Below are positions 26,447 through 36,070 of a stretch of 52,502 bases of DNA, one piece after another. The position numbers and the translations under genes were made by a program. The DNA lies in the NCBI GenBank assembly GCA_017434825.1, contig JAFSGC010000010.1:1-52502 (forward strand), in the 5' to 3' direction. The notes beneath the pieces are model-generated. The model searched no databases and had not been told where the DNA came from. It was given only the letters and a program-made list of their open reading frames with translations. The DNA is from Bacilli bacterium (GTDB lineage Bacteria; Bacillota_I; Bacilli_A; RF39; UBA660). Each line of letters starts with the position of its first letter. Within the stretch, counting starts at the first letter, position 1.

Positions 26447-27420
26447 CGTTCTTCAATATCCAAATACTCTTCACAAACTTTATCTAAATCTGCAATAATC
26501 TTTTCAACTTCGCTTTTTTTAGAAATTCTAGCTCCTGAAGCATACTTATGTCCTCCACCGTTGTATTTACTAGCTACTTCATTAATAACTGGTCCTCTAC
26601 TACGAATATTAACTTTATAGATTTCATTTCTCTCATCGTAAGTTATAAAGCACCAAGCATTAAGTTCTTTAATAAAATTAAAATTATTAATTACTACAGA
26701 CGGAGTTGAATGATCTACTCCATATTCTTCTATAGCTTTAGGATCAATTAAGATATACCCAAAACGATTATCAGTAATGGTTAAATTATTAATTATGTAA
26801 GCTTCAAAACGACATTCATTAAAACTTTTTTCGTAAATAAAGTCATATAAAGCTACAAAGTCTAAACTATAATCTTTAATTAATTTAACTACAACTTCAA
26901 AAGTATGCATTTGAGTATTTTTAAATAAGAATCTCTCACTATCAGATACAATACCTAAAAATAAGTTTTCCGCAATGTTCTTATCCATCATTAACTTTGT
27001 ATTAAAGATTAAGTCAGCTACCATTTCTGCAGTTGAAGAATAATCACTTGATGTAAAATCAGCAGTTCCTTCGATATCTTCTTTTGGATGATGGTCTATT
27101 TTAACTATATCTTTGTATGTAAGACCTTCGATTCCATCTACTCTAATAAAGTTTGGAACATCTAAAACAATAAGTAAAGCATTTGTAATACTATTATAAT
27201 CAATCTTATCTAGACTACCTAAGTATTTAAATTTGCTTACTCCTGCACCAACTGCATACACTCTTTTATCTGGAAAAGTCAGTTTTATTGACTCTCTTAA
27301 CGCTATTTGACTTGCAATTGCATCTGGATCAGGCCCAATATGTCTTGCAATAACAATTTCATCATAAGACTTTATTAATTTAAAAATTTGTCTAAATAAA
27401 TCTTTGTTTATAATAGTCAC
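26443..27420 (-). CDS. nrnA: DHH-family oligoribonuclease/pAp-phosphatase NrnA
   Basis: 325 aa. DHH-family motifs VIARHIGPDPDAIAS, VLDVPNF, KIDHHPKED and the DHHA1 substrate-binding GGGHKYASGA. NrnA degrades short RNA fragments and removes the 3' phosphate from pAp. The start codon is unclear: GTG at 27420 is called, but its AAGGTGA-like ribosome site overlaps it, so translation may begin a few codons later at a rare start. It overlaps recX at its 3' end. Confidence 0.87.
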   Translation of the reverse strand: MTIINKDLFRQIFKLIKSYDEIVIARHIGPDPDAIASQIALRESIKLTFPDKRVYAVGAGVSKFKYLGSLDKIDYNSITNALLIVLDVPNFIRVDGIEGLTYKDIVKIDHHPKEDIEGTADFTSSDYSSTAEMVADLIFNTKLMMDKNIAENLFLGIVSDSERFLFKNTQMHTFEVVVKLIKDYSLDFVALYDFIYEKSFNECRFEAYIINNLTITDNRFGYILIDPKAIEEYGVDHSTPSVVINNFNFIKELNAWCFITYDERNEIYKVNIRSRGPVINEVASKYNGGGHKYASGARISKKSEVEKIIADLDKVCEEYLDIEER

Positions 27421-27452
27421 CTTCTTTTCTAGTTATTTTTATTTTCACTTTA

Positions 27453-28643
27453 TTATGCAATAAATTTATAAGTATCTTTAACAATCATTATTTCTTCATT
27501 TGTAGGAACAACCATTACTGGAATTCTTGAATCACTTCTAGAAATAACGCCTTCACTAACTTCTTTAAATCCTAAAGTGTTATTGTTAGCTTCTTCATCT
27601 GTATAGATACCAATTGGATTTAATTTATCCATTACCATTTTACGAGCTGTAGCTCCGTTCTCTCCAACGCCTGCAGTAAATACGATTGCATCAACATCTC
27701 CCTTTAATTCTAGGAAATATTCAGCTACATATTTAGCAATACGATCAGTAAACATATCAAATGCCATTGTAGCAAGTTCACTACCTTCATTCATAGCATT
27801 TTCCATATCACGATTATCTGATACACCAGCTATTCCTAAGCAACCACTCTTTTTATTAAGTTCATTAGTTACTTCAGAAACATTCATGCCAGATTCTTTG
27901 CATACGTATTCAATAATTGATGGATCAATAGCACCAGATCTAGTTCCCATCATAAGACCATCAAGAGGAGTAATACCCATTGTAGTATTTAAGCATTTAC
28001 CATCTTTAATAACAGCAATACTTGAACCACTACCAATATGGCAACTAATAATATTAATATCTTTTTTGCCTAATTTTTCTTGCATTTTTTGAGTAATATA
28101 TTTATGGCTAGTTCCATGGAAACCATATTTTCTTACTCCATACTTTTCATACCATTCATATGGCACTGGATAAATATAATTTTTCGCAGGCATAGTTTGA
28201 TGGAATGCTGTATCAAATACTGCAACATTTGGTACATCTATAGCATTCATCATAGCTTCGATACCAGCTAAATTACCTGGATGATGTAAAGGTCCAAGTT
28301 TAGTTAAATCCTTAATATCTTGGATTACTTCATCAGTGATTACAACTGAATCAGCATACTTTTCTCCACCGTGTAATACACGATGTCCTACAGCTTTAAT
28401 TTCTTCTAAAGATTCAATAACTTTGTTTTCAAATAATTCATCAATTAATACTTGAACAGCTTCAGTATGATTACTGATTAACTTAGTTTTCTTAATCTTT
28501 TCACCATTGATTTTAATTGTATAGAAACTATCTTCTAAACCGATTTTTTCTATATAACCATTAATTAATACTTTTTCTTCTGGCATTTCATATAATTGGA
28601 ACTTTAATGAAGAACTACCAGCGTTTACACATAATATTTTCAT
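27453..28643 (-). CDS. ackA: Acetate kinase
   Basis: 396 aa, standard length. Converts acetyl phosphate and ADP to acetate and ATP. MKILCVNAGSSSLKFQLYEM at the N-terminus, HRVLHGGEKY, VFDTAFHQTMP, YGFHGTSHKYI, SCHIGSGSSIAVI and VFTAGVGENG are all present, including the catalytic residues of the ASKHA fold. GAGGTGA ribosome site. No pta gene is adjacent. Confidence 0.95.
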   Translation of the reverse strand: MKILCVNAGSSSLKFQLYEMPEEKVLINGYIEKIGLEDSFYTIKINGEKIKKTKLISNHTEAVQVLIDELFENKVIESLEEIKAVGHRVLHGGEKYADSVVITDEVIQDIKDLTKLGPLHHPGNLAGIEAMMNAIDVPNVAVFDTAFHQTMPAKNYIYPVPYEWYEKYGVRKYGFHGTSHKYITQKMQEKLGKKDINIISCHIGSGSSIAVIKDGKCLNTTMGITPLDGLMMGTRSGAIDPSIIEYVCKESGMNVSEVTNELNKKSGCLGIAGVSDNRDMENAMNEGSELATMAFDMFTDRIAKYVAEYFLELKGDVDAIVFTAGVGENGATARKMVMDKLNPIGIYTDEEANNNTLGFKEVSEGVISRSDSRIPVMVVPTNEEIMIVKDTYKFIA

Positions 28644-28665
28644 TCTTTCACCTCGCTATTATTAT

Positions 28666-28702
28666 ACAAAAAAAAAGCCCATTTGACTATCTTTTTGGCT
28701 TT
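28666..28702 (-). terminator. Terminator downstream of thiI
   Basis: On the minus strand AAAGCC/GGCTTT forms a 6-bp stem around a 17-base loop with a nine-T run. The stop of the 83-aa frame (28687-28689) falls in the loop. Confidence 0.6.
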
Positions 28703-28938
28703 ATTTTTGCATTATTTTGATTTGTATAGCTGAACATTTTAAAATGGTCAACTGGCTTTTTACGATTCGAATAAATATTATAACCATATTCATTAAAATA
28801 TTCATTCTTCTTACGTTCATTTGAACTTTCTAAAAATAAGTCACACGATTTATAATACTCTTTCTTTATCATATTATTATGATAGGTAAAAATTAAAAAA
28901 TTATAACAAATCGTTATAACTTTTTTGATCATTTTCAT
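28687..28938 (-). CDS. Hypothetical 83-aa protein, uncertain
   Basis: A Lys/Tyr/Asn-rich frame that starts inside the last 38 bases of thiI and ends inside the terminator hairpin, a habit shared by other genes here. No ribosome site of note and no recognised motif. It could also begin at an internal ATG (28872). It may be read with thiI or be non-coding. Confidence 0.35.
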   Translation of the reverse strand: MKMIKKVITICYNFLIFTYHNNMIKKEYYKSCDLFLESSNERKKNEYFNEYGYNIYSNRKKPVDHFKMFSYTNQNNAKIKPKR

Positions 28939-30085
28939 TTATTTTAATAATTTTTCTAGTCTTAATTGCTTCGAATATTAATGATTTAAAATCTACTAAA
29001 GATTCATATTCATGAACCAATTTGATATCTGGATGAATAACTGGATGGTCAGGAACAAATATTGTACAACAGTCTTCATATGGTTCAATACTTTTTTCAT
29101 ATGTTCCAATTTTTTTAGCCACATCTATTATTTCTAATTTATCATAAGTACAAACTGGTCTTATTACCGGCATTTTAATCGCTTCATTAATAACCTGCAT
29201 GCTTTTTAATGTTTGACTTGCCACTTGGCCAATACTTTCACCGTTTATAATAATATGAGCATTGATGTTACTTGCTAAAATTGCACTTATTTGATACATC
29301 ATTCTTCTCATAATAGTTATTAAATAATAATTTGGTATATTTTTAATAATCTCTTCTTGTATCTTTGTAAAATTAATTACATGAAGACGAACTTCTCCAT
29401 TATATTTAGATAAAATTCTAGCTAAGTCTTCAACTTTTTTTAATGCCATTGGACTAGTGTGTGGTGGCGAATCAAAATAGATAGCTTCAATTCTAACACC
29501 ACGTTTAATCGCTAAATATCCCGCCACAGGAGAATCTATTCCCCCACTTAGCATTAATAACCCTTTACCAAGAGTTGAAACTGGATATCCTCCTAATCCT
29601 TTTTCCCCATTAAAATACAACAATACTTCATTTTGTCTAATTTCAATATTTATTACTAAATCAGGATTATCCATTATTACTTTTTTATCTTGAAGTCTAG
29701 ATAATAAATAGCCACCTATTTGCTTAGAGATTTCAGTGCTTGTTCCAGGATAGTTTTTATCACTTCTTTTAGTAACTACCTTAAAAGTATTAAATTCTAA
29801 ATCCTTAACTAATTCATAGATATTAGCCATTATATTTTCTAAAGCTTTGTCTGCATAAAGATACCCAATACAAATTTCATGAATCCCAAAAACTAATTTT
29901 ATTTTTTCAATAGCTTCCTCAATTTGATTAGTATGAACTATCATTCTACCATGATCATATTTTATTTGATGATTTATACCAGATAATTTATTATCTACAT
30001 TATTTTTTAAAGTTTTTAAGAAAAAATTAATATTATCACTCTTAGTCGAAAGTTCCCCGTACTTTATAATAATTACTTCTTCCAT
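28901..30085 (-). CDS. thiI: tRNA 4-thiouridine synthetase ThiI
   Basis: 394 aa. An N-terminal ferredoxin-like/THUMP region precedes a PP-loop ATPase with LLMLSGGIDSPVAGYLA and INGESIGQVASQT. Cys in EDCCTIF are positioned as the sulfur-accepting site. No C-terminal rhodanese domain, as in Bacilli, where a dedicated cysteine desulfurase supplies sulfur directly. That enzyme is encoded two bases upstream. It makes s4U8 in tRNA and possibly thiamine thiazole sulfur. Confidence 0.92.
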   Translation of the reverse strand: MEEVIIIKYGELSTKSDNINFFLKTLKNNVDNKLSGINHQIKYDHGRMIVHTNQIEEAIEKIKLVFGIHEICIGYLYADKALENIMANIYELVKDLEFNTFKVVTKRSDKNYPGTSTEISKQIGGYLLSRLQDKKVIMDNPDLVINIEIRQNEVLLYFNGEKGLGGYPVSTLGKGLLMLSGGIDSPVAGYLAIKRGVRIEAIYFDSPPHTSPMALKKVEDLARILSKYNGEVRLHVINFTKIQEEIIKNIPNYYLITIMRRMMYQISAILASNINAHIIINGESIGQVASQTLKSMQVINEAIKMPVIRPVCTYDKLEIIDVAKKIGTYEKSIEPYEDCCTIFVPDHPVIHPDIKLVHEYESLVDFKSLIFEAIKTRKIIKINENDQKSYNDLL

Positions 30086-30087
30086 TT

Positions 30088-31224
30088 TTAATCCTTTACT
30101 ACTAAGCTATTTAGCATATGATATATTTTATCAAAAGCTTCTATAAACTTAGATATTTCTTCTGATGTTGTTTGGCTAGAAATACTAATTCTGATAGTAT
30201 GTGTAGCTCTATTTATATCGTTAAATACAGCCATAACGCCACTTGAAAGTTCACCTGAAGAACACGCTGTATTTGTCGAAATGTATATTCCTTCATTATC
30301 CATAGCATGTATAAATGTTTCTGGTTTTATATTTAATAGAGAAACATTTAAGATATGAGGAATTGAGTATTTTGTCTTATTAACTACTACATCTGACATC
30401 GAACTAAACTTTTTACATAATCTTTCATTAAGTAAATTTATGTATTTTTCTTTCTTTTCAAGATCTTCTTGGCATAAACGTAAAGCTTTAGAAAACCCTG
30501 CGATCAAAGGCAACGCCGGAGTTCCAGGTTTTAAATCATTTGATTTTCCACTACCATACATAAGCGGTTTTATATTTACTTGATTACTTTTATAAAAAAG
30601 AGCTATTCCCTTTGGTCCATAAATTTTATGAGATGAAATGCTAGCTAAATCAACATCATGTAGCGAAACAGTAGTTTTACCAATGGCTTGAGTCATATCA
30701 CTATGAAGTAAAGTCATTTGATTTTCCTTCTTAATGATTTGACGAATCATTTTAAGTGGTTGCCTAATTCCAATTTCACTATTTACAGCGCAAATACTTA
30801 CTAAAATAGTATCCGGTCTAATCAAAGATTTTAAATTATCAAAATCAATTAAACCTTCCGAATCATTATTCACATAACTAATCTCAAATCCAATTGATGT
30901 TAAATACTCACAAATTGCATAAATTGAAGGATGTTCTAACTTAGATACAATTATGTGTTTGCCCTTTTTAAAGTTTGCCATAGCAACGCCAATTAATGCC
31001 ATATTATTACTCTCAGTTGATGATGACGTATATGTAATTTCACTTTCTAAAACAGAAAAAAGATCTGCAATTTGTTTAGTTGCAGAATTTAAAAGTTCTT
31101 TTGATTTAATACCTAAAGCATTAATGGAATTTGCATTACCAATAAATTCTTTAGTGGTTCTATTCATTGTTTCTAAAACCTCTAAAGATACTGGTGTTGT
31201 TGCAGAATAATCTAGATATATCAT
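30088..31224 (-). CDS. Cysteine desulfurase (NifS/IscS-like), ThiI partner
   Basis: 378 aa. PLP-dependent class V fold: DYSATTPVSLEVLE, HSDMTQAIGK, PLP Lys in SSHKIYGPKG, catalytic Cys in STNTACSSG. The product is a sulfane carrier on Cys that passes to ThiI. It is two bases upstream of thiI, the NifZ-ThiI arrangement of B. subtilis. AGGAGG ribosome site. No iscU or suf gene is near, so Fe-S assembly is not indicated. Confidence 0.9.
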   Translation of the reverse strand: MIYLDYSATTPVSLEVLETMNRTTKEFIGNANSINALGIKSKELLNSATKQIADLFSVLESEITYTSSSTESNNMALIGVAMANFKKGKHIIVSKLEHPSIYAICEYLTSIGFEISYVNNDSEGLIDFDNLKSLIRPDTILVSICAVNSEIGIRQPLKMIRQIIKKENQMTLLHSDMTQAIGKTTVSLHDVDLASISSHKIYGPKGIALFYKSNQVNIKPLMYGSGKSNDLKPGTPALPLIAGFSKALRLCQEDLEKKEKYINLLNERLCKKFSSMSDVVVNKTKYSIPHILNVSLLNIKPETFIHAMDNEGIYISTNTACSSGELSSGVMAVFNDINRATHTIRISISSQTTSEEISKFIEAFDKIYHMLNSLVVKD

Positions 31225-31234
31225 AATAAACCTC

Positions 31235-32953
31235 CTAGTCTTTGTATTCTTCTAAAAGTTTCTTGTGAATCCCTGGTTCTACGATATTTATTGCGCTAAT
31301 AGCCTGTTCAAGACTATTCTTATAATTCCCTTTGTAAAAAGCATTTTCAGCTTTAACTAAACCAAAATCCACATCTTTATTAACTGTACGATAACGATTT
31401 CCATAAACAATTGCCATTTCGGCCATCTTTGCAGTCTTCGTCGTTTCGTTAATAGTATTATACACTTTTAAAACTAAATCTCTAGCAGTATCCACTCTTG
31501 TATTCAAAGTTTTTATAGATATAGGTCTTTTTTCTAGCTCATTTACCATTTCTCCAATAGCTTCTGTAGCTTCAGATAATTCTACATAATAATTTTTAGG
31601 AATTAACGGTAATTTAACAGCTTTGGTTTTATCTTTAGATTGGAATAATATTTCTCTAATCTCCTCAAGTTGTTCTCTAGCACGAAGTTCATCATCTTTT
31701 AAACTTCCTAAATTGCGTAGCGTTACCCCTAGTTTTTCTTCTGTAACTAAAAGCTTGCTGTTTATAATTTCCATTTCATGGCCCAATTTAGAATATGCCA
31801 TAGTTTTATTCCGGTAAATATTAATTGTTTTTTCATAAGCTGTTCTGATATCAATTAACTCATCCTTAATTTCTTGAATTACTGCTACATCATCGTCAGT
31901 TAAATCATAACTATATTTTAATTCACCAATCTTTTTATATAGTTCATTATTAATTTTCTCTAACTTCGAAGATTTAATTAATACACTTCTTGAATAATCG
32001 TCAAATAGTCTTTTAGATAATTTCTCTTTGTCAAAATCACTATATAACGAATCAAAATAATCAAGCATAGTTTTCAGTTCAAAAATCGAATCCTCAACAT
32101 CTAGGACATTTAATCTTTGGAAAATGTCTTGAATCTTTTTATTGGCTTCTTCAATATTATAATCAATATTTAAATAATCTAGATTATACCCATCTTGAGT
32201 CATTCTTTTAGCAATTAAACTAATATCCTCAATTTTCTTAGGAATTAAGGACTCACCATATTGGCAAATTGTTCTTGTTTCTTCCACTACTACTTTTAAA
32301 TTTGAAATGATTGTATCAATAGCTTTAACGATTTTACCAACCTCTGTATAAGCATTTTTATCCATGGCAATTTCAAACGAAGAAAATAACTTATCTACAT
32401 TTTCAAATTGCAATTCAATTGGCACTTTTACTTTTTCATAGTCTTTTTCATTATCATTATATTGACTTACAATAGCACGATATTCAGCTTTTAGTTTTGT
32501 TATCTTATCACGATTTTTTTCTTCACTTAAGGTAATCTCACGAATTTCATCAAGTAGATAATCAGCTTTTGTTTTTAGGTAGTTTAAGTCCATTTCAGCC
32601 TTAATCAAAGATACCTTTAACGCTCTATAATCACTTTCATCAAAATTTAATTGAACTTCATTAATTGCATCTGTTATTTTAGGGATATCCTCATTTTTAA
32701 TTTGATTAAATCTTTTTTGCCAATTATCATATTGCTTTCTTAAATCATCATTATTTACAAGCGCTTCAACTTTATTAAGTTCGCTTAATATAGATGCGGA
32801 TATTATTAAATTTTTTTCTCTTTCTAGTTCTGTTATTTGACTGCGATATTTATTCTTAGTTTTACGGCTAATGATAAGCAAAACAACTACAATGATTGCA
32901 ATCGTAATGAAATAATAACCAATAGCAAATAACATAAAAGTTGATCTAGTCAT
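31235..32953 (-). CDS. ezrA: Septation ring formation regulator EzrA
   Basis: 572 aa from the ATG at 32953 (AAGGTG site 8 bases before). B. subtilis EzrA is about 562 aa. One N-terminal membrane segment (about residues 7-28) and then about 540 residues of charged coiled coil with the family pattern around NDDLRKQYDNWQKRFNQIKNEDIPKITDAINE. EzrA sits in the membrane with its coiled-coil part in the cytoplasm and restricts FtsZ ring formation. Its neighbour nifS/thiI order is also known in Bacilli. Confidence 0.88.
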   Translation of the reverse strand: MTRSTFMLFAIGYYFITIAIIVVVLLIISRKTKNKYRSQITELEREKNLIISASILSELNKVEALVNNDDLRKQYDNWQKRFNQIKNEDIPKITDAINEVQLNFDESDYRALKVSLIKAEMDLNYLKTKADYLLDEIREITLSEEKNRDKITKLKAEYRAIVSQYNDNEKDYEKVKVPIELQFENVDKLFSSFEIAMDKNAYTEVGKIVKAIDTIISNLKVVVEETRTICQYGESLIPKKIEDISLIAKRMTQDGYNLDYLNIDYNIEEANKKIQDIFQRLNVLDVEDSIFELKTMLDYFDSLYSDFDKEKLSKRLFDDYSRSVLIKSSKLEKINNELYKKIGELKYSYDLTDDDVAVIQEIKDELIDIRTAYEKTINIYRNKTMAYSKLGHEMEIINSKLLVTEEKLGVTLRNLGSLKDDELRAREQLEEIREILFQSKDKTKAVKLPLIPKNYYVELSEATEAIGEMVNELEKRPISIKTLNTRVDTARDLVLKVYNTINETTKTAKMAEMAIVYGNRYRTVNKDVDFGLVKAENAFYKGNYKNSLEQAISAINIVEPGIHKKLLEEYKD

Positions 32954-33041
32954 TTTACTCACACCTTCGTACTTTAATTTTAACATAATTTAGTTATTTA
33001 TTGAATAGCGATTTTAATTTTTTACAAAAAAGTATTTTATG

Positions 33042-33070
33042 TTGCTTTTTCTTCGTATTTGTAATATAAT
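33042..33070 (+). promoter_or_regulatory. Promoter of tRNA-Arg
   Basis: TTGCTT (33042-33047), 17-bp spacer, TATAAT (33065-33070), 22 bp before the tRNA 5' end. Confidence 0.75.
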
Positions 33071-33092
33071 TAAATTGCTTTTTGAAGCTGAT

Positions 33093-33169
33093 GCGCCCAT
33101 AGCTCAACTGGATAGAGCGTTAGACTACGGATCTAAAGGTTGGGGGTTCGAATCCCTTTGGGCGTACCA
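33093..33169 (+). tRNA. tRNA-Arg (anticodon ACG)
   Basis: A 77-nt cloverleaf with acceptor GCGCCCA/TGGGCGT (a G-U end pair), D arm GCTC/GAGC, anticodon stem TTAGA/TCTAA around loop CTACGGA, T arm with TTCGAAT, and encoded CCA. The ACG anticodon is read as ICG after deamination. Confidence 0.93.
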
Positions 33170-33188
33170 TATTTTTTTTAAAAAAGTA

Positions 33189-33217
33189 TTGGCAAAATTC
33201 AAAAAGTGTTATATAAT
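33189..33217 (+). promoter_or_regulatory. Promoter of tRNA-Pro
   Basis: TTGGCA (33189-33194), 17-bp spacer, TATAAT (33212-33217), 20 bp before the tRNA 5' end. It lies between the two tRNAs, so each has its own promoter. Confidence 0.75.
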
Positions 33218-33236
33218 ACTATAGACATCAAAAAAA

Positions 33237-33313
33237 CGAGAAGTAGCACAGCTTGGTAGTGCATCACGCTTGGGACGTGGGGGTCGCAGGTTCGAATCCT
33301 GTCTTCTCGACCA
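33237..33313 (+). tRNA. tRNA-Pro (anticodon TGG)
   Basis: A 77-nt cloverleaf: acceptor CGAGAAG/CTTCTCG, D arm GCAC/GTGC, anticodon stem around loop CTTGGGA, T arm GCAGG/CCTGT, encoded CCA. Prolyl-tRNA synthetase is encoded 1.2 kb downstream on the other strand. Confidence 0.93.
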
Positions 33314-33320
33314 TGAAAAA

Positions 33321-33352
33321 AATAACTAGATATTTAAATATCTAGTTTTTTT
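33321..33352 (+). terminator. Terminator after the tRNA genes
   Basis: AACTAGATATTT/AAATATCTAGTT, a long perfect inverted repeat, followed by seven T. Confidence 0.85.
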
Positions 33353-33416
33353 GTGTTTATCATCTGCTCCACCACACTTGTACCAATCTTCTCGTTTTTT
33401 ATTAGTTTAATTCTAT

Positions 33417-34415
33417 TTATTGGTACTTATATTCTACAATTCCGCTTATTTTATTATATCTCCAACTACCATTTGAATACGTAAAATTACTATATTTATC
33501 ATCAAATTCTATCTTAATCAAATAATTAGGAATATTTACAACAGAGTTTGTTTCAGCTGCCGATTTATCTGTATAACTCTCACAATATGTGCCATGCTCG
33601 TATTTTCCATCATATGTAATATTAAAAGAATAATCACTAGCTATGGTATAACTACAATTTCCTCCTAAATAAGCCGTTTTTATCATATTTTTGTGTTGTT
33701 CTTTATCACAATAAGACCTATTCCAATATTCAGAGTCAAACTCTTTTAGATTTATTTCACATTTTCCATCTTCTTTAAACTCTATTGTAGCTTTTTTACC
33801 ATCAAATTCAGTCAAGGTATACTTTTTATAATACTCCGGTTTATTAAGGTCATAATTCATATCTTCAACAGAAGTATATGTAGTACCATTAATATTAATT
33901 ATCATTTTATTTTCATCAATAACATACTTATTATCCTTTTTTATTTCTTCACAATTAACATTTTTATAATACATGTCTTGTTTTAGAATATCATAATTAA
34001 CTCCATAAAATTCATCTAATTCATTCATTTGAGCATCATTATAATTATCTACATAAACCTTATTTATAATCTGATAATTGTTATAACTTGAATTACAAGA
34101 GTACTTCGCATTATTACAATCAACAATTCTTTCACTTATTATATCGAGTAACATATGCTTATATATTTTAAGCGCTGAAAGCTCAGACTCAGTATAATAA
34201 TCATTCAAATCAAAGACACTTTCATAGTAAATACCAACAACATTGTTATTTTTATCAAAGTTAAAAGCAACCGTGTTAGTATTATTTTTACATAATAACA
34301 TGCTATGTTCTTTTGTTACTTCATACTCTTTTTCTGCTTTATTTGTAGAACACCCAGTTATTACAAGACATATTAATAACATTAGAATAACAACATTCTT
34401 TTTACATATACTCAT
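33417..34415 (-). CDS. Lipoprotein of unknown function
   Basis: 332 aa from the ATG at 34415, preceded by AAGGAGTGGAG. An earlier in-frame ATG has no ribosome site. The lipoprotein signal ends LVITGC with the lipid Cys at residue 22. The mature part is Asn/Tyr/Asp-rich, with several Cys that could pair, and a strand-rich C-terminal half (YTLTEFDGKKATIEFKEDGK, ITYDGKYEHGTYC) that recalls a calycin/lipocalin-like module found in firmicute lipoproteins. That match is weak. No operon partner. Its role is unknown. Confidence 0.72.
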   Translation of the reverse strand: MSICKKNVVILMLLICLVITGCSTNKAEKEYEVTKEHSMLLCKNNTNTVAFNFDKNNNVVGIYYESVFDLNDYYTESELSALKIYKHMLLDIISERIVDCNNAKYSCNSSYNNYQIINKVYVDNYNDAQMNELDEFYGVNYDILKQDMYYKNVNCEEIKKDNKYVIDENKMIININGTTYTSVEDMNYDLNKPEYYKKYTLTEFDGKKATIEFKEDGKCEINLKEFDSEYWNRSYCDKEQHKNMIKTAYLGGNCSYTIASDYSFNITYDGKYEHGTYCESYTDKSAAETNSVVNIPNYLIKIEFDDKYSNFTYSNGSWRYNKISGIVEYKYQ

Positions 34416-34520
34416 AAAACTCCACTCCTTCAAATAAATACATATATACAAGTATATTATACCACGCTTTTAATTTTTGTTATTACCTCCACATTAAGTT
34501 TCTTTTTATCAATTCAAACC

Positions 34521-34553
34521 ATAAAAAAACATTTACTAAAATAGTAAATGTTC
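34521..34553 (-). terminator. Terminator of proS
   Basis: AACATTTACTA/TAGTAAATGTT, 11-bp perfect stem with a three-base loop and a T run on the minus strand. Confidence 0.85.
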
Positions 34554-34562
34554 ATAATTTTT

Positions 34563-36002
34563 TTAATATGCTTTACCAAAGTATACCATGTGTTTTGCAG
34601 GCTTACCACAGCATACACAAACGTCTGAAAGATGTTCTTCATCAAATGGAATACATCTTGATGTAGCTCCTGCTGTTTGTGCTTTAATTTCATCTTCACA
34701 ATTCTCATCGCCACACCACATAGCTTTAACAAATCCTGTTTTTTCTTCGAACTTTTGAATCATTTCTTCCATACTAGTTGCAGTTGTTACATGATCGTCT
34801 AAGAATGCTTTAGCTCTATTGTACATATCTTTTTGCATTGTTTCCAAAATCTCAGGAAGTTTACTTGTTACTTCATCTAAAGCAACAGTAATCTTTTCTC
34901 TTGTATCCCTTCTTACAATTGTTACTACTCCATTTTCTAAATCACGAGGTCCTACTTCTACTCTTACTGGTATTCCTAGTAACTCTTGATTAGAGAACTT
35001 AAATCCTGGAGTTTTATCAGTTAAATCAATTTGTACTCTAATTCCAATTTGTTTTAAATCATTAAGTAACTTTTCAGAAGCATTTGCAACATCTTCTTTT
35101 TGATGCGCAATTGGAATAATCATTGCTTGAGTTGGTGCAATATGTGGAGGTAAAACAAGACCATCATCATCACCATGAACCATGATAATTGCCCCTAGTA
35201 ATCTTGTAGAAAGTCCCCAAGATGTTTGATGTGGATATTCCATTTTATTTTCTTTATTACAAAATTTAACATCAAATGCACGACAGAAACCATCACCAAA
35301 ATAATGACTAGTTCCCGATTGTAACGCTTTACCATCATGCATTAAAGCTTCGATAGTATAAGTAGCTTCTGCTCCCGCAAATTTTTCACTATCAGTTTTT
35401 CTTCCCCACACTACTGGTATCGCTAAATCTTCTTCAACAAAATCATGATAAAGTTTTAACATCATTTCTGTTCTTGCTTCAGCCTCTTCTTTAGTGGCAT
35501 GAATAGTGTGACCTTCTTGCCATAAGAATTCTTTACTTCTTAAGAATGGTCTTGTTGTTTTTTCCCATCTTAATACTGAACACCATTGGTTATAAATCAT
35601 CGGTAAATCGCGATGAGAATTAACATTTTTAGACCAATGTTCACAAAATAATACTTCACTTGTTGGTCTAATACATAATCTTTCTTCTAATTTTTCTTGT
35701 CCACCTTGAGTAACCCAAGCAACTTCCGGAGCAAATCCCTCAACATGATCCGATTCTTTTGCTAATAAACTTTCAGGTATTAGCATCGGCATGTAAACGT
35801 TTCTAACTCCCGTTTCTTTAAATCTACGATCTAGATTAGCTTGAATGTTTTCCCATAGCGCATACCCATTGGGCATATAAACCATGCATCCTTTAATGCT
35901 TGTGTATTCACATAACTTAGCTTTTGTAACTACGTCAGTGTACCACTTTGCAAAATCTACATCTCTTGCAGTTATTGCCTCTACGAATTTCTTTTCGCTC
36001 AT
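34563..36002 (-). CDS. proS: Prolyl-tRNA synthetase (archaeal/eukaryotic-like type)
   Basis: 479 aa. Class II motifs: GCMVYMPNGYALWENIQ (motif 1), TSEVLFCEHWSKNVNSHRDLPMIYNQWCSVLRWEKTTRPFLRSKEFLWQEGH (motif 2; shown in parts by the LRWEKTTRPFLR core) and LSTRLLGAIIMVHGDDDGLVLPP (motif 3). The length and absence of the bacterial editing insertion identify the shorter type 3 enzyme. A C-terminal Cys-containing zinc-binding-like tail is seen (CGDENCEDEI, CVCCGK). Ribosome site GAAGGAG. No T-box leader is visible upstream. Confidence 0.92.
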   Translation of the reverse strand: MSEKKFVEAITARDVDFAKWYTDVVTKAKLCEYTSIKGCMVYMPNGYALWENIQANLDRRFKETGVRNVYMPMLIPESLLAKESDHVEGFAPEVAWVTQGGQEKLEERLCIRPTSEVLFCEHWSKNVNSHRDLPMIYNQWCSVLRWEKTTRPFLRSKEFLWQEGHTIHATKEEAEARTEMMLKLYHDFVEEDLAIPVVWGRKTDSEKFAGAEATYTIEALMHDGKALQSGTSHYFGDGFCRAFDVKFCNKENKMEYPHQTSWGLSTRLLGAIIMVHGDDDGLVLPPHIAPTQAMIIPIAHQKEDVANASEKLLNDLKQIGIRVQIDLTDKTPGFKFSNQELLGIPVRVEVGPRDLENGVVTIVRRDTREKITVALDEVTSKLPEILETMQKDMYNRAKAFLDDHVTTATSMEEMIQKFEEKTGFVKAMWCGDENCEDEIKAQTAGATSRCIPFDEEHLSDVCVCCGKPAKHMVYFGKAY

Positions 36003-36070
36003 ATTTGCTCCTTCTTTCTTTTATTTTCCTTAAATTTTACCATAAACCCCTATAAATGTAAATGAAAGTT

